Source: Candidatus Nitrosocosmicus sp.
Lineage (GTDB): Archaea; Thermoproteota; Nitrososphaeria; Nitrososphaerales; Nitrososphaeraceae
DNA length: 38,173 nt
Reading direction: 5' to 3'
NCBI GenBank assembly: GCA_031177355.1
Contig: JAPSGR010000017.1
Span: forward strand, 1 to 38,173
Shown one piece after another: positions 8,564-16,803 of this stretch (positions are counted from its first letter, which is position 1; each line of letters opens with the position of its first letter). The position numbers and the translations under genes were made by a program. The notes under the pieces were generated by a model. It was not told where the DNA came from and made no database searches. It saw only the letters and a program-made list of their open reading frames with translations.

Positions 8564-9610
8564 ATGATAGATCATTTTTTGGTGCTTGATTCTACTTCCA
8601 TCAGCAAAAATATAGCAATACACTGTGAAGGACTATCAAAAGTGTATGGCACTCAAACAGTGGTTGATGATCTCGCCTTAGAAATTAGTTATGGAAGTAT
8701 ATTTGGATTGTTAGGTCCTAATGGAGCTGGAAAAACTACTTTGATAAAAATACTTACTGGTTTGTTAAAGCCTAGTAAGGGAAGAGCAGTTGTCGCAGGT
8801 TTTGATACAAACGTGCATTCAATAAAAGTCAAGGAAAACATAGGATGGATATCATCCGAGGTAATCCTGGATGAGTCACTTTCAATCATGGAAAATATTC
8901 ATATTCAAGCAAGAATGCACAATATTGGTAAAGACTGGAAAGATAGAGCTGTTGCTCTTTTAAAATATTTTGAATTAACGGATACTAAAGTAAAAAAAGT
9001 TGAAAAACTTTCCACTGGGATGAAAAAAAAGTTAGAAATTGTTATGGCATTGCTGCACAAGCCTAAAATCTTGTTCATGGATGAACCTACAATAGGTCTA
9101 GATGCGAATACAAGACAACTTCTTTGGAGTTTTATAAGAAGAATAAATTCGATGTATGGGGTTACAATATTCCTAACTACTCACTATATTGAGGAGGCGG
9201 ATGCATTATGCGACAACATAGCTATTATTAATAATGGAAAGGTAATTGCTATGGGACCACCACAATTACTCAAATCTCAAGCTCATGGTGACATAATAGA
9301 AATTACTTTTTTTTCATCATTTGACTACAAGAATATTAAAAGTATATCTGGCTTGATTCATATTGAAGAAATAGGATCGATCGAGGAAAGCAAAACTTTT
9401 GAAAACCGTATAAACAAATCTCTGAAATTGCGTATAAAAGTTAACAATGCTGAAACAGTATTGCCAGAATTGATTTCCAAGATATCAGAAAATCAATCTT
9501 ATAATATAGAAACAATTAGAATTGAAAAGCCAAATCTAGAATCAGTTTTTTTGGAACTTACAGGAAGACGATTTGAAGATATCGAAGAGACCGCAAATAT
9601 CAAAAGATAG
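8564..9610 (+). CDS. ABC transporter ATP-binding protein (DrrA-like exporter)
   Basis: A 348-aa ABC ATPase. Motifs, counted from the ATG at 8564: Walker A GPNGAGKT (51-58), signature LSTGM (149-153), Walker B ILFMDEP (169-175) and the switch His in TTH (207). After the nucleotide-binding domain there is a C-terminal extension of about 100 residues, as in drug- or polysaccharide-export ATPases of the DrrA/NodI class. A TTG at 8555 is also in frame, but an ATATTTATC box near 8539-8547 favours the ATG. It forms a two-gene operon with the permease 10 bases downstream and should energise export across the membrane. The substrate cannot be told from sequence. Confidence 0.94.
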   Translation: MIDHFLVLDSTSISKNIAIHCEGLSKVYGTQTVVDDLALEISYGSIFGLLGPNGAGKTTLIKILTGLLKPSKGRAVVAGFDTNVHSIKVKENIGWISSEVILDESLSIMENIHIQARMHNIGKDWKDRAVALLKYFELTDTKVKKVEKLSTGMKKKLEIVMALLHKPKILFMDEPTIGLDANTRQLLWSFIRRINSMYGVTIFLTTHYIEEADALCDNIAIINNGKVIAMGPPQLLKSQAHGDIIEITFFSSFDYKNIKSISGLIHIEEIGSIEESKTFENRINKSLKLRIKVNNAETVLPELISKISENQSYNIETIRIEKPNLESVFLELTGRRFEDIEETANIKR

Positions 9611-9620
9611 CCTAAAAGAT

Positions 9621-10403
9621 ATGATAAGAACAATCAACCAATTCATTGGATTATACATAAGAGAAATAATGAATACATTTAGAAGTCCAGCTGTAATCGT
9701 TCTTAGTATAGTACAGCCGTTACTCTGGATAGTTTTTTTTGGTAGTAGTTTTGCGCATGCACCAATTGTTTTTTTAGAAGATTTTTTTCAGACCGATAAT
9801 TATGTAGCATTTCTTTTATCAGGACAATTAGCCACATCGATGCTATTTGTAGGGATGTTTAGCTCTTTGAGCCTTATTCAAGATAAGAAATCCGGGTATG
9901 TTAGAAGAATAATGGTTACCCCTACGAAAAACTATGTGATATTTTTATCCAAGGTATTTGGTGCCACAACACGTGGCATGTTACAAGTTCCTATAGTGTT
10001 TATTGGCGTTATGATTCTCGGTGTACAGATTCCTGATGTGATAGGATTGGTAATATTTGTATTATCACTTGTGTTACTAAGTTTAGGCCTTTCTTCAATT
10101 TACCTTCTGTTAACCATGACAAGTTCAGACTGGCAAATTCCTACATTAATATCTAATTTTATAAATCTGCCTCTAATGTTTGCGAGTACGGCCCTGTTTC
10201 CTAATGATAATTTTCCTCCATGGATGCAAATTATTTCAAATATAAATCCAGTATCATTTTCATCTACCTTTGGAAGAGAGATAATATTTTCAGGAAATAT
10301 TTCTGAGGTTAATTGGATAAATTTTTACTATTTGCTATTTTTTGCAGGTATTATGTTACTAGTTGGAATAGTTGTGGCGAACAAGACACTAAAAATAGAT
10401 TAG
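9621..10403 (+). CDS. ABC-2 type permease (DrrB-like)
   Basis: A 260-aa membrane protein with six hydrophobic segments and the ABC-2 layout: a short cytoplasmic N-terminus (MIRTINQFIGLYIREIMNTF), a first helix, then a motif around QDKKSGYVRRIMVTPTKNY and paired helices. The call starts at ATG 9621, ten bases after the ATPase stop. An in-frame TTG at 9573 would add 16 residues overlapping the ATPase, and these residues are unlike the family N-terminus. It is the membrane partner of the preceding ATPase, probably a homodimeric exporter of lipids, antibiotics or glycoconjugates. Confidence 0.93.
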   Translation: MIRTINQFIGLYIREIMNTFRSPAVIVLSIVQPLLWIVFFGSSFAHAPIVFLEDFFQTDNYVAFLLSGQLATSMLFVGMFSSLSLIQDKKSGYVRRIMVTPTKNYVIFLSKVFGATTRGMLQVPIVFIGVMILGVQIPDVIGLVIFVLSLVLLSLGLSSIYLLLTMTSSDWQIPTLISNFINLPLMFASTALFPNDNFPPWMQIISNINPVSFSSTFGREIIFSGNISEVNWINFYYLLFFAGIMLLVGIVVANKTLKID

Positions 10404-10412
10404 ACCGATTTT

Positions 10413-10429
10413 ACAATCATTAGGATTGT
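10413..10429 (+). terminator. Hairpin after the ABC exporter operon
   Basis: ACAATC (10413-10418) and GATTGT (10424-10429) form a perfect six-base-pair stem with a five-base loop, ten bases after the permease stop. No long T run follows, so it may act as a weak terminator or a 3'-end stabiliser. Confidence 0.35.
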
Positions 10430-11363
10430 GACTCAAACTAACAATACATCCCCCTCTTGACATTGTTTACTTACTCATTTGACTTACATTTAATTTGAAT
10501 TAGATAATCATAATCAATTTCTAAATTAATTTTACACGACTGAAGTGGACAGATCAATTCATTCTCTTAAGTTCTTTGAGTGCCATTTTAATTCATACCG
10601 TTAAATCCGTCGGCAAGATAATGAAATATGCCAATATCTCAATGCTATTTATTGTAATACTATCACTAACAAGTTCTCATTTGGAAAAAGGAATCAATCG
10701 CGACAAGAGTATAAAGTCAGAATAGACCTAAATATTCACTAACAGCTCTAAATGCGGAGTTACCAAGATTTGTTCTTAGGTTGCCTTAGCCAATAAAGAA
10801 CCAAATTAGTCCGGGTATGGTATCTGTACCCTTTTGGCTTGAATTATCTTACATATAGATTAGTATTTTTCCTCAACATAGGACCATAGTGGATACAAGT
10901 CACCATGTATATTATAGATACACTTCCATGAAAGATGAGAAATAGAATTCAGGCTACTTACGATTCGCCAACAAATACATTATGAATATACTAATTAACA
11001 AAAAAAGAAAACTGAAAATTATAGGAGCAAATTATGAGGCAAGAAGACGATTATCGTGTCAATTGGGTGATAGAGAAAGTTCCATGTTTATAATTGGCAA
11101 TAGCACGGTGAATTTATGAGTTATCATAATTTGATATAAGATTTCCGTATTTTTAATCTTCATTCCGTTGTTAGTTGAAGCTTGTTGACTGCTTGGTCTC
11201 TTTTATTGTGTTTCTATTTATAATGGACATAAATTAATGAGACTTAATTCTTTAAAAAAAAGAAAATAAGAATGATTTGAATAATTCTTAGATAAGAAGG
11301 TACAATAAGTCCAAGATTTATTTTTAAATTAATCAGGACTAATCTATGAATTCCAACAGTCTA
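10430..11363. other. Intergenic stretch of about 930 bases
   Basis: No convincing gene lies between the ABC permease and tRNA-Gly. A structured segment at 10769-10840 is listed separately. A 45-codon plus-strand frame at 10982-11119 lacks a TATA-like box at the expected place and is not called. The rest is AT-rich with no repeat longer than about ten bases that I could see. Confidence 0.5.
10769..10840 (+). ncRNA. Possible structured RNA element
   Basis: Several complementary segments are packed here. TTTGTTCTT (10769-10777) pairs with AAGAACCAAA (10796-10805) with one bulged base, enclosing GGTT/AGCC (10779-10782 with 10788-10791). GGGTA/TACCC (10813-10817 with 10827-10831) forms a second hairpin. 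An alternative long-range stem AGCCAA/TTGGCT (10788-10793 with 10834-10839) competes with the first. The segment is visibly more GC-rich than its surroundings. No promoter is clear and the strand is a guess; it could also be chance. Confidence 0.25.
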
Positions 11364-11490
11364 TGCGGTCACCGGGATTTGAAGTCCCGCTTTGTCTATA
11401 TTAAAAGACAAAGTCCCGGGTTACGGGCTTTCTCCATATAGATAATATACATGGAAGGCCAGTGTCCTAACCAAACTAGACGATGACCGC
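11364..11490 (-). tRNA. tRNA-Gly(UCC) with two introns
   Basis: The acceptor stem is a perfect seven pairs (GCGGTCA with TGACCGC), followed by D-arm GTCT...GGAC and anticodon loop CTTCCAA, giving anticodon UCC. Two insertions must be removed. Intron 1 (11430-11451, 22 nt) lies at the canonical 37/38 position. Intron 2 (11384-11414, 31 nt) lies in the T arm after position 53; its removal restores CCGGG-TTCAAAT-CCCGG. Both form bulge-helix-bulge structures. For intron 2 the central helix is CCCG/CGGG, the bulges are GGA and ACT, and the inner helix is CTTTGTC/GACAAAG. For intron 1 the central helix is CTTC/GGAG and the inner helix GTATA/TATAT. The anticodon stem keeps one U-C mismatch. CCA is not encoded; the discriminator is A. 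Confidence 0.92.
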
Positions 11491-11578
11491 AACAACAATT
11501 CTTCTTATTTATTCTGATATTAACTTTTCCAATATCGGAAAAAGTAATAATACCTAGAAAGGTTAGTATAGTTAAATC

Positions 11579-12223
11579 CTACTTTCTTTTATTGGAAAAA
11601 ATATAATTGAGCAAGCTATCTATCGCCTTGTTTGTCAGCTTATGTTTATAGTATGAAGATCCTTTTTTTGGTTCTTCACTCAATTTGTCTTTTTGAATTA
11701 AGTTATAGGACCTATGATCTAGTGCTCCTTCAAACATTACCTTAAACCTCTCTCCGAATTTAGAGGCTACAATTGAATCAAATACTTCTCTTTGCCAGAC
11801 GGATCCGACAAAATAGATAGTCGGCGGGTTATTAAGGGAACTTATTCTATTCCACGTGTTATTTAATACGGACTCGATTGTTTTAGAATTATTATCAAGT
11901 TCAATGTATTGCGCCGAGATTCCTTCAGCTATCAAATGATCTTTAATTATTTTATGGAAAATATTTTCAGTTACCAAGATAATGGTAGTATCAAATTTAT
12001 CAGGTTTGGACTTCATTATAATATTGAATGATTGAACACACAATGCAATTCTAGCCTTTACAAAATCTGGTAAAGAATCATAAGAAACTTCTTGATTTGA
12101 TTGTACACGTTCCGCCTCATTCTCAGAAAGATTCTCCGCGTTAAATTTGCAATATAATAATATCAAGTTACCATATGTAAAGGCCTTGTCGGACAATTTG
12201 TTTAATTGTTGTATGGTTATCAA
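11579..12223 (-). CDS. Hypothetical protein next to cobJ, possibly DUF218/YdcF-like
   Basis: A 214-aa soluble protein from a TTG start at 12223, 29 bases after the cobJ stop, so probably in one transcript with it. The middle shows an alternating strand/helix pattern (TIILVTENIFHKIIKDHLIA, then EGISAQYIELDNNSKTIESV) that resembles DUF218/YdcF proteins, where a basic/polar helix is followed by an acidic strand and a S-x-T helix cap. The typical glycine-rich first strand of that family is not obvious, so this is tentative. There is no signal peptide. The position suggests a link to corrin metabolism, but the sequence alone does not show a role. Confidence 0.6.
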   Translation of the reverse strand: MITIQQLNKLSDKAFTYGNLILLYCKFNAENLSENEAERVQSNQEVSYDSLPDFVKARIALCVQSFNIIMKSKPDKFDTTIILVTENIFHKIIKDHLIAEGISAQYIELDNNSKTIESVLNNTWNRISSLNNPPTIYFVGSVWQREVFDSIVASKFGERFKVMFEGALDHRSYNLIQKDKLSEEPKKGSSYYKHKLTNKAIDSLLNYIFSNKRK

Positions 12224-12252
12224 ATTTATAGGTAGCGAAAAAAAATTAAAAG

Positions 12253-13026
12253 CTATTTTACGAGTTGGTATTTAGAACGATAACCTCTTGGATTTATCAT
12301 CATGTCGTTATAATTAAAAGATGAGGAATTTCCAATGATTATGGTCGTTATCATACCCATCATGTCTGGAAAATTTAACATTCTGTCTAAATCGGTAACA
12401 ACAATTGACTGACTTTCTCTAAACGCACCCTTAACAATTGCCACCGGAGTATTAGGATTTCTATATTTTAGAAAGATATCCCTTGCATCTCTAAGTTGAT
12501 GTATGCGTTTCTTACTCGATGGATTGTATACAACAGTAACAAAATCACCTAAGGCGGCCGCCTCAACTCTCTTTACAATTATTTCCCAAGGTACAAGCAA
12601 ATCACTCATACTTACTACAGCAAAATCGGTCATTAATGGAGAACCGATTAAGGCACTGCAGGAGTTCAATGAAGATACGCCAGGAACACACTCTACTTCT
12701 ATGCCTTGATTTTTTTTCCATCCCTTTTCGGCTAAGATTTCATATATCAATCCCACCATTCCATATATACCAGGGTCTCCTGATGATACTAATGAAACTA
12801 TGTTACCTTTTTCGGCAAACGCTATTGCCTGATTTGCGCGGTCGACTTCTTGGGTCATTGGATATCTATAAACTTCTTTACCCCCGATTAGATCTTCAAC
12901 TAAAGACACGTACGTTTCGTATCCTACAATGATTTGGCTTTCTTCTATGACTTTTTTTGCTCGAAATGTCATATGATCATGATGGCCTGGACCTACTCCG
13001 ACTACATATAATTTGCCTAAACTCAA
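12253..13026 (-). CDS. cobJ: Precorrin-3B C17-methyltransferase (CobJ/CbiH)
   Basis: A 257-aa SAM-dependent tetrapyrrole methyltransferase. The N-terminal VVGVGPGHHDHMT is the family's glycine-rich loop; SLVSSGDPGIYGM is the SAM-binding GDPxxYG motif; VPGVSSLNSCSALIGSPL is the substrate-side motif distinctive of CobJ/CbiH; and VVYNPSSKKR carries the later conserved strand. It methylates C17 with ring contraction of the corrin macrocycle on the way to cobalamin, which Thaumarchaeota make. The start is TTG 13026 with a TATA-like ATATACTTA about 22-26 bases upstream. The gene is isolated from other cobalamin genes in this window, apart from the unknown downstream partner. Confidence 0.92.
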   Translation of the reverse strand: MSLGKLYVVGVGPGHHDHMTFRAKKVIEESQIIVGYETYVSLVEDLIGGKEVYRYPMTQEVDRANQAIAFAEKGNIVSLVSSGDPGIYGMVGLIYEILAEKGWKKNQGIEVECVPGVSSLNSCSALIGSPLMTDFAVVSMSDLLVPWEIIVKRVEAAALGDFVTVVYNPSSKKRIHQLRDARDIFLKYRNPNTPVAIVKGAFRESQSIVVTDLDRMLNFPDMMGMITTIIIGNSSSFNYNDMMINPRGYRSKYQLVK

Positions 13027-13167
13027 TCTAAAAACTGTAATAAGTATATTTCATTTATTTTTTTCTTCGACCTATTAATATAACACAAAGTTTTATTTCT
13101 TCAGTATAATCTTACTTCCAACAAGAATTTTTAGAAAAGATTGAATCATTGATTAAAAGGTCTTTTT

Positions 13168-14598
13168 CTATAAAAAGCTCGAATTAGGTATATACTTCTG
13201 GTCCAAGCCAAATTCTTGGTGCAGGCTCCTAACGGCCTTTTCGCAATCGGCATCATTGACCACAAATGCAAGGCTTAATTCAGATGAACCTTGAGCTATC
13301 ATTATTACATTAACATCATTTTTTGCAATGGATGCAAATATTCTGCCTGCTATACCTTTTATGCCACGCATACCTGATCCTACTACTGTAACAATTGAGA
13401 CATTTTCCAAAACATTGAGATGCTTAATGATTCTACCCAATAGTTTGAGCTCCAATGAGGTTATTGCCTTCCCCAGGTCATCTTGTCTCAGAATCATTGA
13501 AATACTAGATTCAGAAGGTCCTTGTGAAATCATCATTATATTCACCTTATTTTTGGCAAGTGTTTCAAAAATGCTTGCTGCAGTTCCAGGTGCCCCAACC
13601 ATTCCACCCCCACTAACGTCTATCAATGCGGTATTCCTTATTGCAATTATTGATTTTACGATATTATTTGAAATTTTCAGATTTGGAGTAATAGTGGTGC
13701 CTGCATGGTTTAAATCCATAGCATTTCTGATTTTTATTGGGATATTAGAATCCATTACAGGTTCGAGAGCCCTTGGATGAATATACTTGGCCCCAAACAA
13801 AACCATTTCGGCCGCTTCACTATAAGAAATCTCAGGTAAAACCTGTGCTCCCTTTACAATCAATGGATCTGCAGTCATCAATCCATCGACATCGCTCCAC
13901 AGATACACTACATCTGCATTAATACAATAAGCAATTATCGTAGCAGTATAATCTGAACCACTACGTCCCAGAGTTGTAACATGATCGTGTTGATCTGCTG
14001 CTATATATCCGGTTACAACTGGAATTGTGTTCTTTTGAAGTATCGGAAATAGTTTTGCATTTACACGAAATTTTGTAGTGTCCATTAAAGGGCTCGCTTC
14101 ACCAAAATTTGAATCTGTAACGATACCAATTTCCTTACCTGTAAAGTAATTGGAGTTTAGACTTTGACTTCTCAAAGAATAGCAAACAATAGGAGCCATC
14201 AAGCGTTCTCCAAAAGAAAGAATATGATCTAGAGATCGTGGAGTAATTTCAGCTATTAAAACTAATCCCTCCAATATCGCCTGAAATTCTCGCATTATAT
14301 ATAACACCCTATCCTTAGCTTCCTGTTGCATTGTAGGATCATCTATTACTTCATTTATCAAATCAAGATGAAGCAAACTCATTTCATCTATGAAACCTTT
14401 GATTGCCCTCTTATCATTTCTAGCCAATGAATCTGAGAGCATAAAAATTTTATCGGTGACGCCAGATATTGCCGATATCACGCAGACAAGTTCATTATTA
14501 TTTGACTTATTTTTAAAAGATTTCACTATATTTACGAGCGTCCTTATTTTTAAAGGCGAATTCAAAACTGAACCGCCAAATTTCATTACAATTCTCAT
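13168..14598 (-). CDS. Aspartate kinase
   Basis: A 476-aa aspartokinase, first step from aspartate to threonine, methionine and lysine. The N-terminus MRIVMKFGGSVLNS holds the KFGGS phosphate-binding motif (6-10). LGRSGSDYTATIIAY is the family's catalytic GRGGSDxTA segment, and YLWSDVDGLMTADP is the ATP/aspartate motif. Two ACT domains follow (about residues 325-400 and 405-470), the second with MIAQGSSELSLAFVV, as usual for feedback-regulated enzymes. In the first ACT the MMISQGPSESSISMIL strand is intact. The start is ATG 14598. It lies 115 bases after the pcn stop on the same strand and may be read with it. Confidence 0.95.
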   Translation of the reverse strand: MRIVMKFGGSVLNSPLKIRTLVNIVKSFKNKSNNNELVCVISAISGVTDKIFMLSDSLARNDKRAIKGFIDEMSLLHLDLINEVIDDPTMQQEAKDRVLYIMREFQAILEGLVLIAEITPRSLDHILSFGERLMAPIVCYSLRSQSLNSNYFTGKEIGIVTDSNFGEASPLMDTTKFRVNAKLFPILQKNTIPVVTGYIAADQHDHVTTLGRSGSDYTATIIAYCINADVVYLWSDVDGLMTADPLIVKGAQVLPEISYSEAAEMVLFGAKYIHPRALEPVMDSNIPIKIRNAMDLNHAGTTITPNLKISNNIVKSIIAIRNTALIDVSGGGMVGAPGTAASIFETLAKNKVNIMMISQGPSESSISMILRQDDLGKAITSLELKLLGRIIKHLNVLENVSIVTVVGSGMRGIKGIAGRIFASIAKNDVNVIMIAQGSSELSLAFVVNDADCEKAVRSLHQEFGLDQKYIPNSSFL

Positions 14599-14713
14599 AT
14601 TATCGGATTAGATCCATTGTCATACAAGGATATTAATAGAGTACTCCAAAATCAAGATGTATATACAACATTATTTTGCGACGAAGACGTATGCCAGTGG
14701 TAATTATGAGTTT

Positions 14714-15463
14714 CTAATCTTGAACTCGCGGGGCCAGGTAAAAATGAATACGACCGATATTAGCTATGCGAAATTCAAGTCTAATAGGCATTTTAGTAGA
14801 ATATTCTATAGCAGCTGTTACTCCCATCGAGCTTACAGATTTTACTATTTTAAGCAAATAATCAAGGCTATATGTGGCCTTTGATTCTTCCTTGACTTCA
14901 ATTTCCTCTAATCCCTCGCTATTTGGTTCCATAATCACCACTGCTTCGCCGGTATCACTTTTCCCAACAAACTCTATTTTTTCAGTATGTGATTCTATTT
15001 CAACATACTCCGATACGACTTCAATATCAGATAATATTTTATCAAATGAGGGTAACGAGAGTACTAATTTTGAGTTGAAAGATAATTTTGGTAACGGCGT
15101 CGACCCTGAAGAACTTTCTATTAGCCGCATTTTGTATTCCCTTTTGTAACTTCCGCTCGTTTTTATACGCAATACGTCCTGATCACTAATAGATACCTCA
15201 AGTTCGTCCTTTTTATCAGTCCTTTTTATTAATTTTGAAAATTCAGAAATACGTACACCAAATTTAAGTTCAGTGTCACAATCATAGCTTTCAAATGCGG
15301 TATTGGGCCAAAAAATATCGATCAACGCAACATGGGATGGATCCATTCCCCTAAAGGAGATTCCCTCAGATGTTGCCTCAAAAGTTGCCTCATCCACTAA
15401 TGTAGATATGGCGGAGTTAATTATCTTCCATTCCTCCGGAGATTTAGTTTTAGCTACAAACAT
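14714..15463 (-). CDS. pcn: DNA polymerase sliding clamp PCNA
   Basis: A 249-aa clamp subunit from the ATG at 15463. A TTG four codons upstream at 15475 is in frame, but MFVAKTKSPEEW is the usual N-terminus, and a TTTTTAAAT box at about 15490-15498 fits a leaderless ATG. The signature SEGISFRGMDPSHVALIDI is the PCNA loop and strand near residues 34-52. The C-terminus IRLEFRIANIGRIHFYLAPR is the conserved last strands and the tail that docks client proteins. It forms a homotrimeric ring holding the replicative polymerase and other factors on DNA. It follows tfs closely on the same strand. Confidence 0.96.
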   Translation of the reverse strand: MFVAKTKSPEEWKIINSAISTLVDEATFEATSEGISFRGMDPSHVALIDIFWPNTAFESYDCDTELKFGVRISEFSKLIKRTDKKDELEVSISDQDVLRIKTSGSYKREYKMRLIESSSGSTPLPKLSFNSKLVLSLPSFDKILSDIEVVSEYVEIESHTEKIEFVGKSDTGEAVVIMEPNSEGLEEIEVKEESKATYSLDYLLKIVKSVSSMGVTAAIEYSTKMPIRLEFRIANIGRIHFYLAPRVQD

Positions 15464-15520
15464 CAATTTAATCAACTATAACGAAAGTCATTTAAAAATT
15501 CTCAGGGTTTAAAGAAAAAT

Positions 15521-15868
15521 TTAGGAATAATTTCTCCAGGTATGACTGCATTTAGTACATCTATAGAACTGAGTTGTTGCTTCATCTGCAGATCGAGTCT
15601 GAAGCATCCACCAAAATGCTAAATTATTCTGACATTTGGGACATTCCATATTAGTGGTAGGCAATCCCTCCATTGGTTTATCTGAATCCATAATTTTTAA
15701 AGTATCATCAGAATAATCATAACCAGATACGGTACTGACCATACTGGCGGGGTTGGAAGTATTAGTATTATTTTCTCCTGCTATAATATGTCCGCATTTA
15801 AGACATGTCAAAATTTGTTCTTGTTGTCTATTCCTTAAGCGCGAATCACACTTCGGACAGAATTTCAT
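15521..15868 (-). CDS. Transcription factor S (TFS), RNA cleavage factor
   Basis: A 115-aa archaeal TFS, related to TFIIS and Rpo9. An N-terminal zinc ribbon (C4, C7, C22, C25) and a C-terminal ribbon (C76, C79, C104, C107) are joined by a Ser/Thr-rich linker. The tip of the second ribbon carries TRSADEATTQFY, with the acidic pair D95-E96 that activates the polymerase for transcript cleavage; this separates active TFS from Rpo9. The start is ATG 15868, 31 bases after the rpo11 stop. The group rpo11-tfs-pcn joins transcription and replication genes in one direction. Confidence 0.94.
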   Translation of the reverse strand: MKFCPKCDSRLRNRQQEQILTCLKCGHIIAGENNTNTSNPASMVSTVSGYDYSDDTLKIMDSDKPMEGLPTTNMECPKCQNNLAFWWMLQTRSADEATTQFYRCTKCSHTWRNYS

Positions 15869-15899
15869 ATATTATTCATCACCATATTCAATTCTTCTT

Positions 15900-16178
15900 T
15901 CAACTACCTATAGTCAACTTCAGCATGCCAGAAAGATCATTCGTAAAATTGATTGCACCATCTACCGAATCGCTAATTGCCTTGTAAGGTTCATTCTTAG
16001 TAGTCAATATCTTGAGCATATACTCACGTACTAGAGGATGTTTTAATACTACGCCTGCAAACCTATTATCGACATCTTTTTGTAGCTCATGTTGAATTAT
16101 ATATAAAATAGAGATATCTACATCATGTATTTTAAATTCTAATTCTCTGTCTTTAGCATGTGTAACCTCAGCATGCAT
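15900..16178 (-). CDS. rpoL: DNA-directed RNA polymerase subunit Rpo11 (RpoL)
   Basis: A 92-aa protein with the Rpo11/Rpb11 fold pattern: strand ELEFKIHDVDISILYIIQ, then helix and DVDNRFAGVVLKHPLV. The H-P-L-V turn and the FAGxxxxHPL block are distinctive of this subunit. The helix at the end (YKAISDSVDGAINFTNDLSG) would pair with Rpo3 in the assembly platform of RNA polymerase. The start is ATG 16178. A TATA-like TTTATATCC at 16203-16211 on the minus strand sits about 29 bases upstream and predicts a leaderless message. It is divergent from an unknown plus-strand gene. Confidence 0.88.
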   Translation of the reverse strand: MHAEVTHAKDRELEFKIHDVDISILYIIQHELQKDVDNRFAGVVLKHPLVREYMLKILTTKNEPYKAISDSVDGAINFTNDLSGMLKLTIGS

Positions 16179-16187
16179 ATATAAAAG
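16177..16187 (+). promoter_or_regulatory. TATA-like box for the 16234 gene
   Basis: ATATATAAAAG at 16177-16187 on the plus strand predicts a start of transcription near 16207-16210, about 25 bases before the TTG at 16234. It overlaps the first bases of the divergent rpoL coding sequence. Confidence 0.45.
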
Positions 16188-16202
16188 ACAACTACATATT
16201 GA

Positions 16203-16211
16203 GGATATAAA
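16203..16211 (-). promoter_or_regulatory. TATA-like box for rpoL
   Basis: On the minus strand this reads about TTTATATCC, centred near 16207, 29 bases before the rpoL ATG at 16178. It lies downstream of the opposing plus-strand TATA box, so the two promoters interleave. Confidence 0.5.
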
Positions 16212-16233
16212 TGATACCTTCTCAGTATCTAAA

Positions 16234-16749
16234 TTGGAAGAAAATGTTAGCTATATTGATGACTTGACTTTAGTAAAACTAAACGAGACTAAAGAGAAGG
16301 AAAACATAATTACATTTACTTTAGGATTTAAGATAAAAGGCTTGATTCGTAACCAATTAACTCAGAAAAACTGGGAGAAGGCTTACAACAAACATGATAA
16401 TTCTTTGCGAATAACAATCAACTTGGACATTAAGATCAATGGAAGAGTTATTAATACCGTTAAACTAATAAGAAAAGCGATTTTCTTCTGGACTCGAAAC
16501 CCAAAAATCGATCACAGAATTTGGATAATGATAGTAAAAGATGATACTCCTTTTTATCCACTTGAAGAGGAAGAAGCTCGACGATTATTATTTGATTTTG
16601 AGAAAAATATTTCAGTTGATCCTACATATTTGAAAAAAGGAAAGAACGATGTTTCAGTTTTGGTAAAATTGTCATGGGGGAAACATAATTTTATTGACAA
16701 AAAACAGGTCGAAAGAGAATCCAAAACCGAACTAGTAGATATGACTTGA
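16234..16749 (+). CDS. Hypothetical protein, probable beta-rich
   Basis: A 171-aa soluble protein from TTG 16234. It begins MEENVSYIDDLTLVKLNETK and has two long strand-like stretches: NIITFTLGFKIKGL and SLRITINLDIKINGRVINTV. A basic, aromatic segment (KAIFFWTRNPKIDHRIWIMI) follows, then an acidic helix (EEEEARRLLFDFEKN). No signal peptide, membrane span or metal cluster is present. I do not recognise a family. Its promoter region is shared with divergent rpoL. Confidence 0.6.
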   Translation: MEENVSYIDDLTLVKLNETKEKENIITFTLGFKIKGLIRNQLTQKNWEKAYNKHDNSLRITINLDIKINGRVINTVKLIRKAIFFWTRNPKIDHRIWIMIVKDDTPFYPLEEEEARRLLFDFEKNISVDPTYLKKGKNDVSVLVKLSWGKHNFIDKKQVERESKTELVDMT

Positions 16750-16803
16750 TCATCTAGGTCGTTTAATTTAATTTAAATATGCCTTAGAATTGCATTATAT
16801 ATT

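Noticed and set aside
10982-11119. 45-codon plus-strand frame before tRNA-Gly.
   Set aside because: No TATA-like box at the expected distance, basic low-information sequence and no neighbour support; chance frames of this size are common here.
13328-13780. 150-codon plus-strand frame inside the aspartate kinase gene.
   Set aside because: Antisense to a fully matching kinase; the frame only reflects codon structure of the real gene.
14657-14884. 75-codon plus-strand frame starting upstream of the pcn stop.
   Set aside because: Most of it is antisense to the end of PCNA and the translation has no protein-like features.
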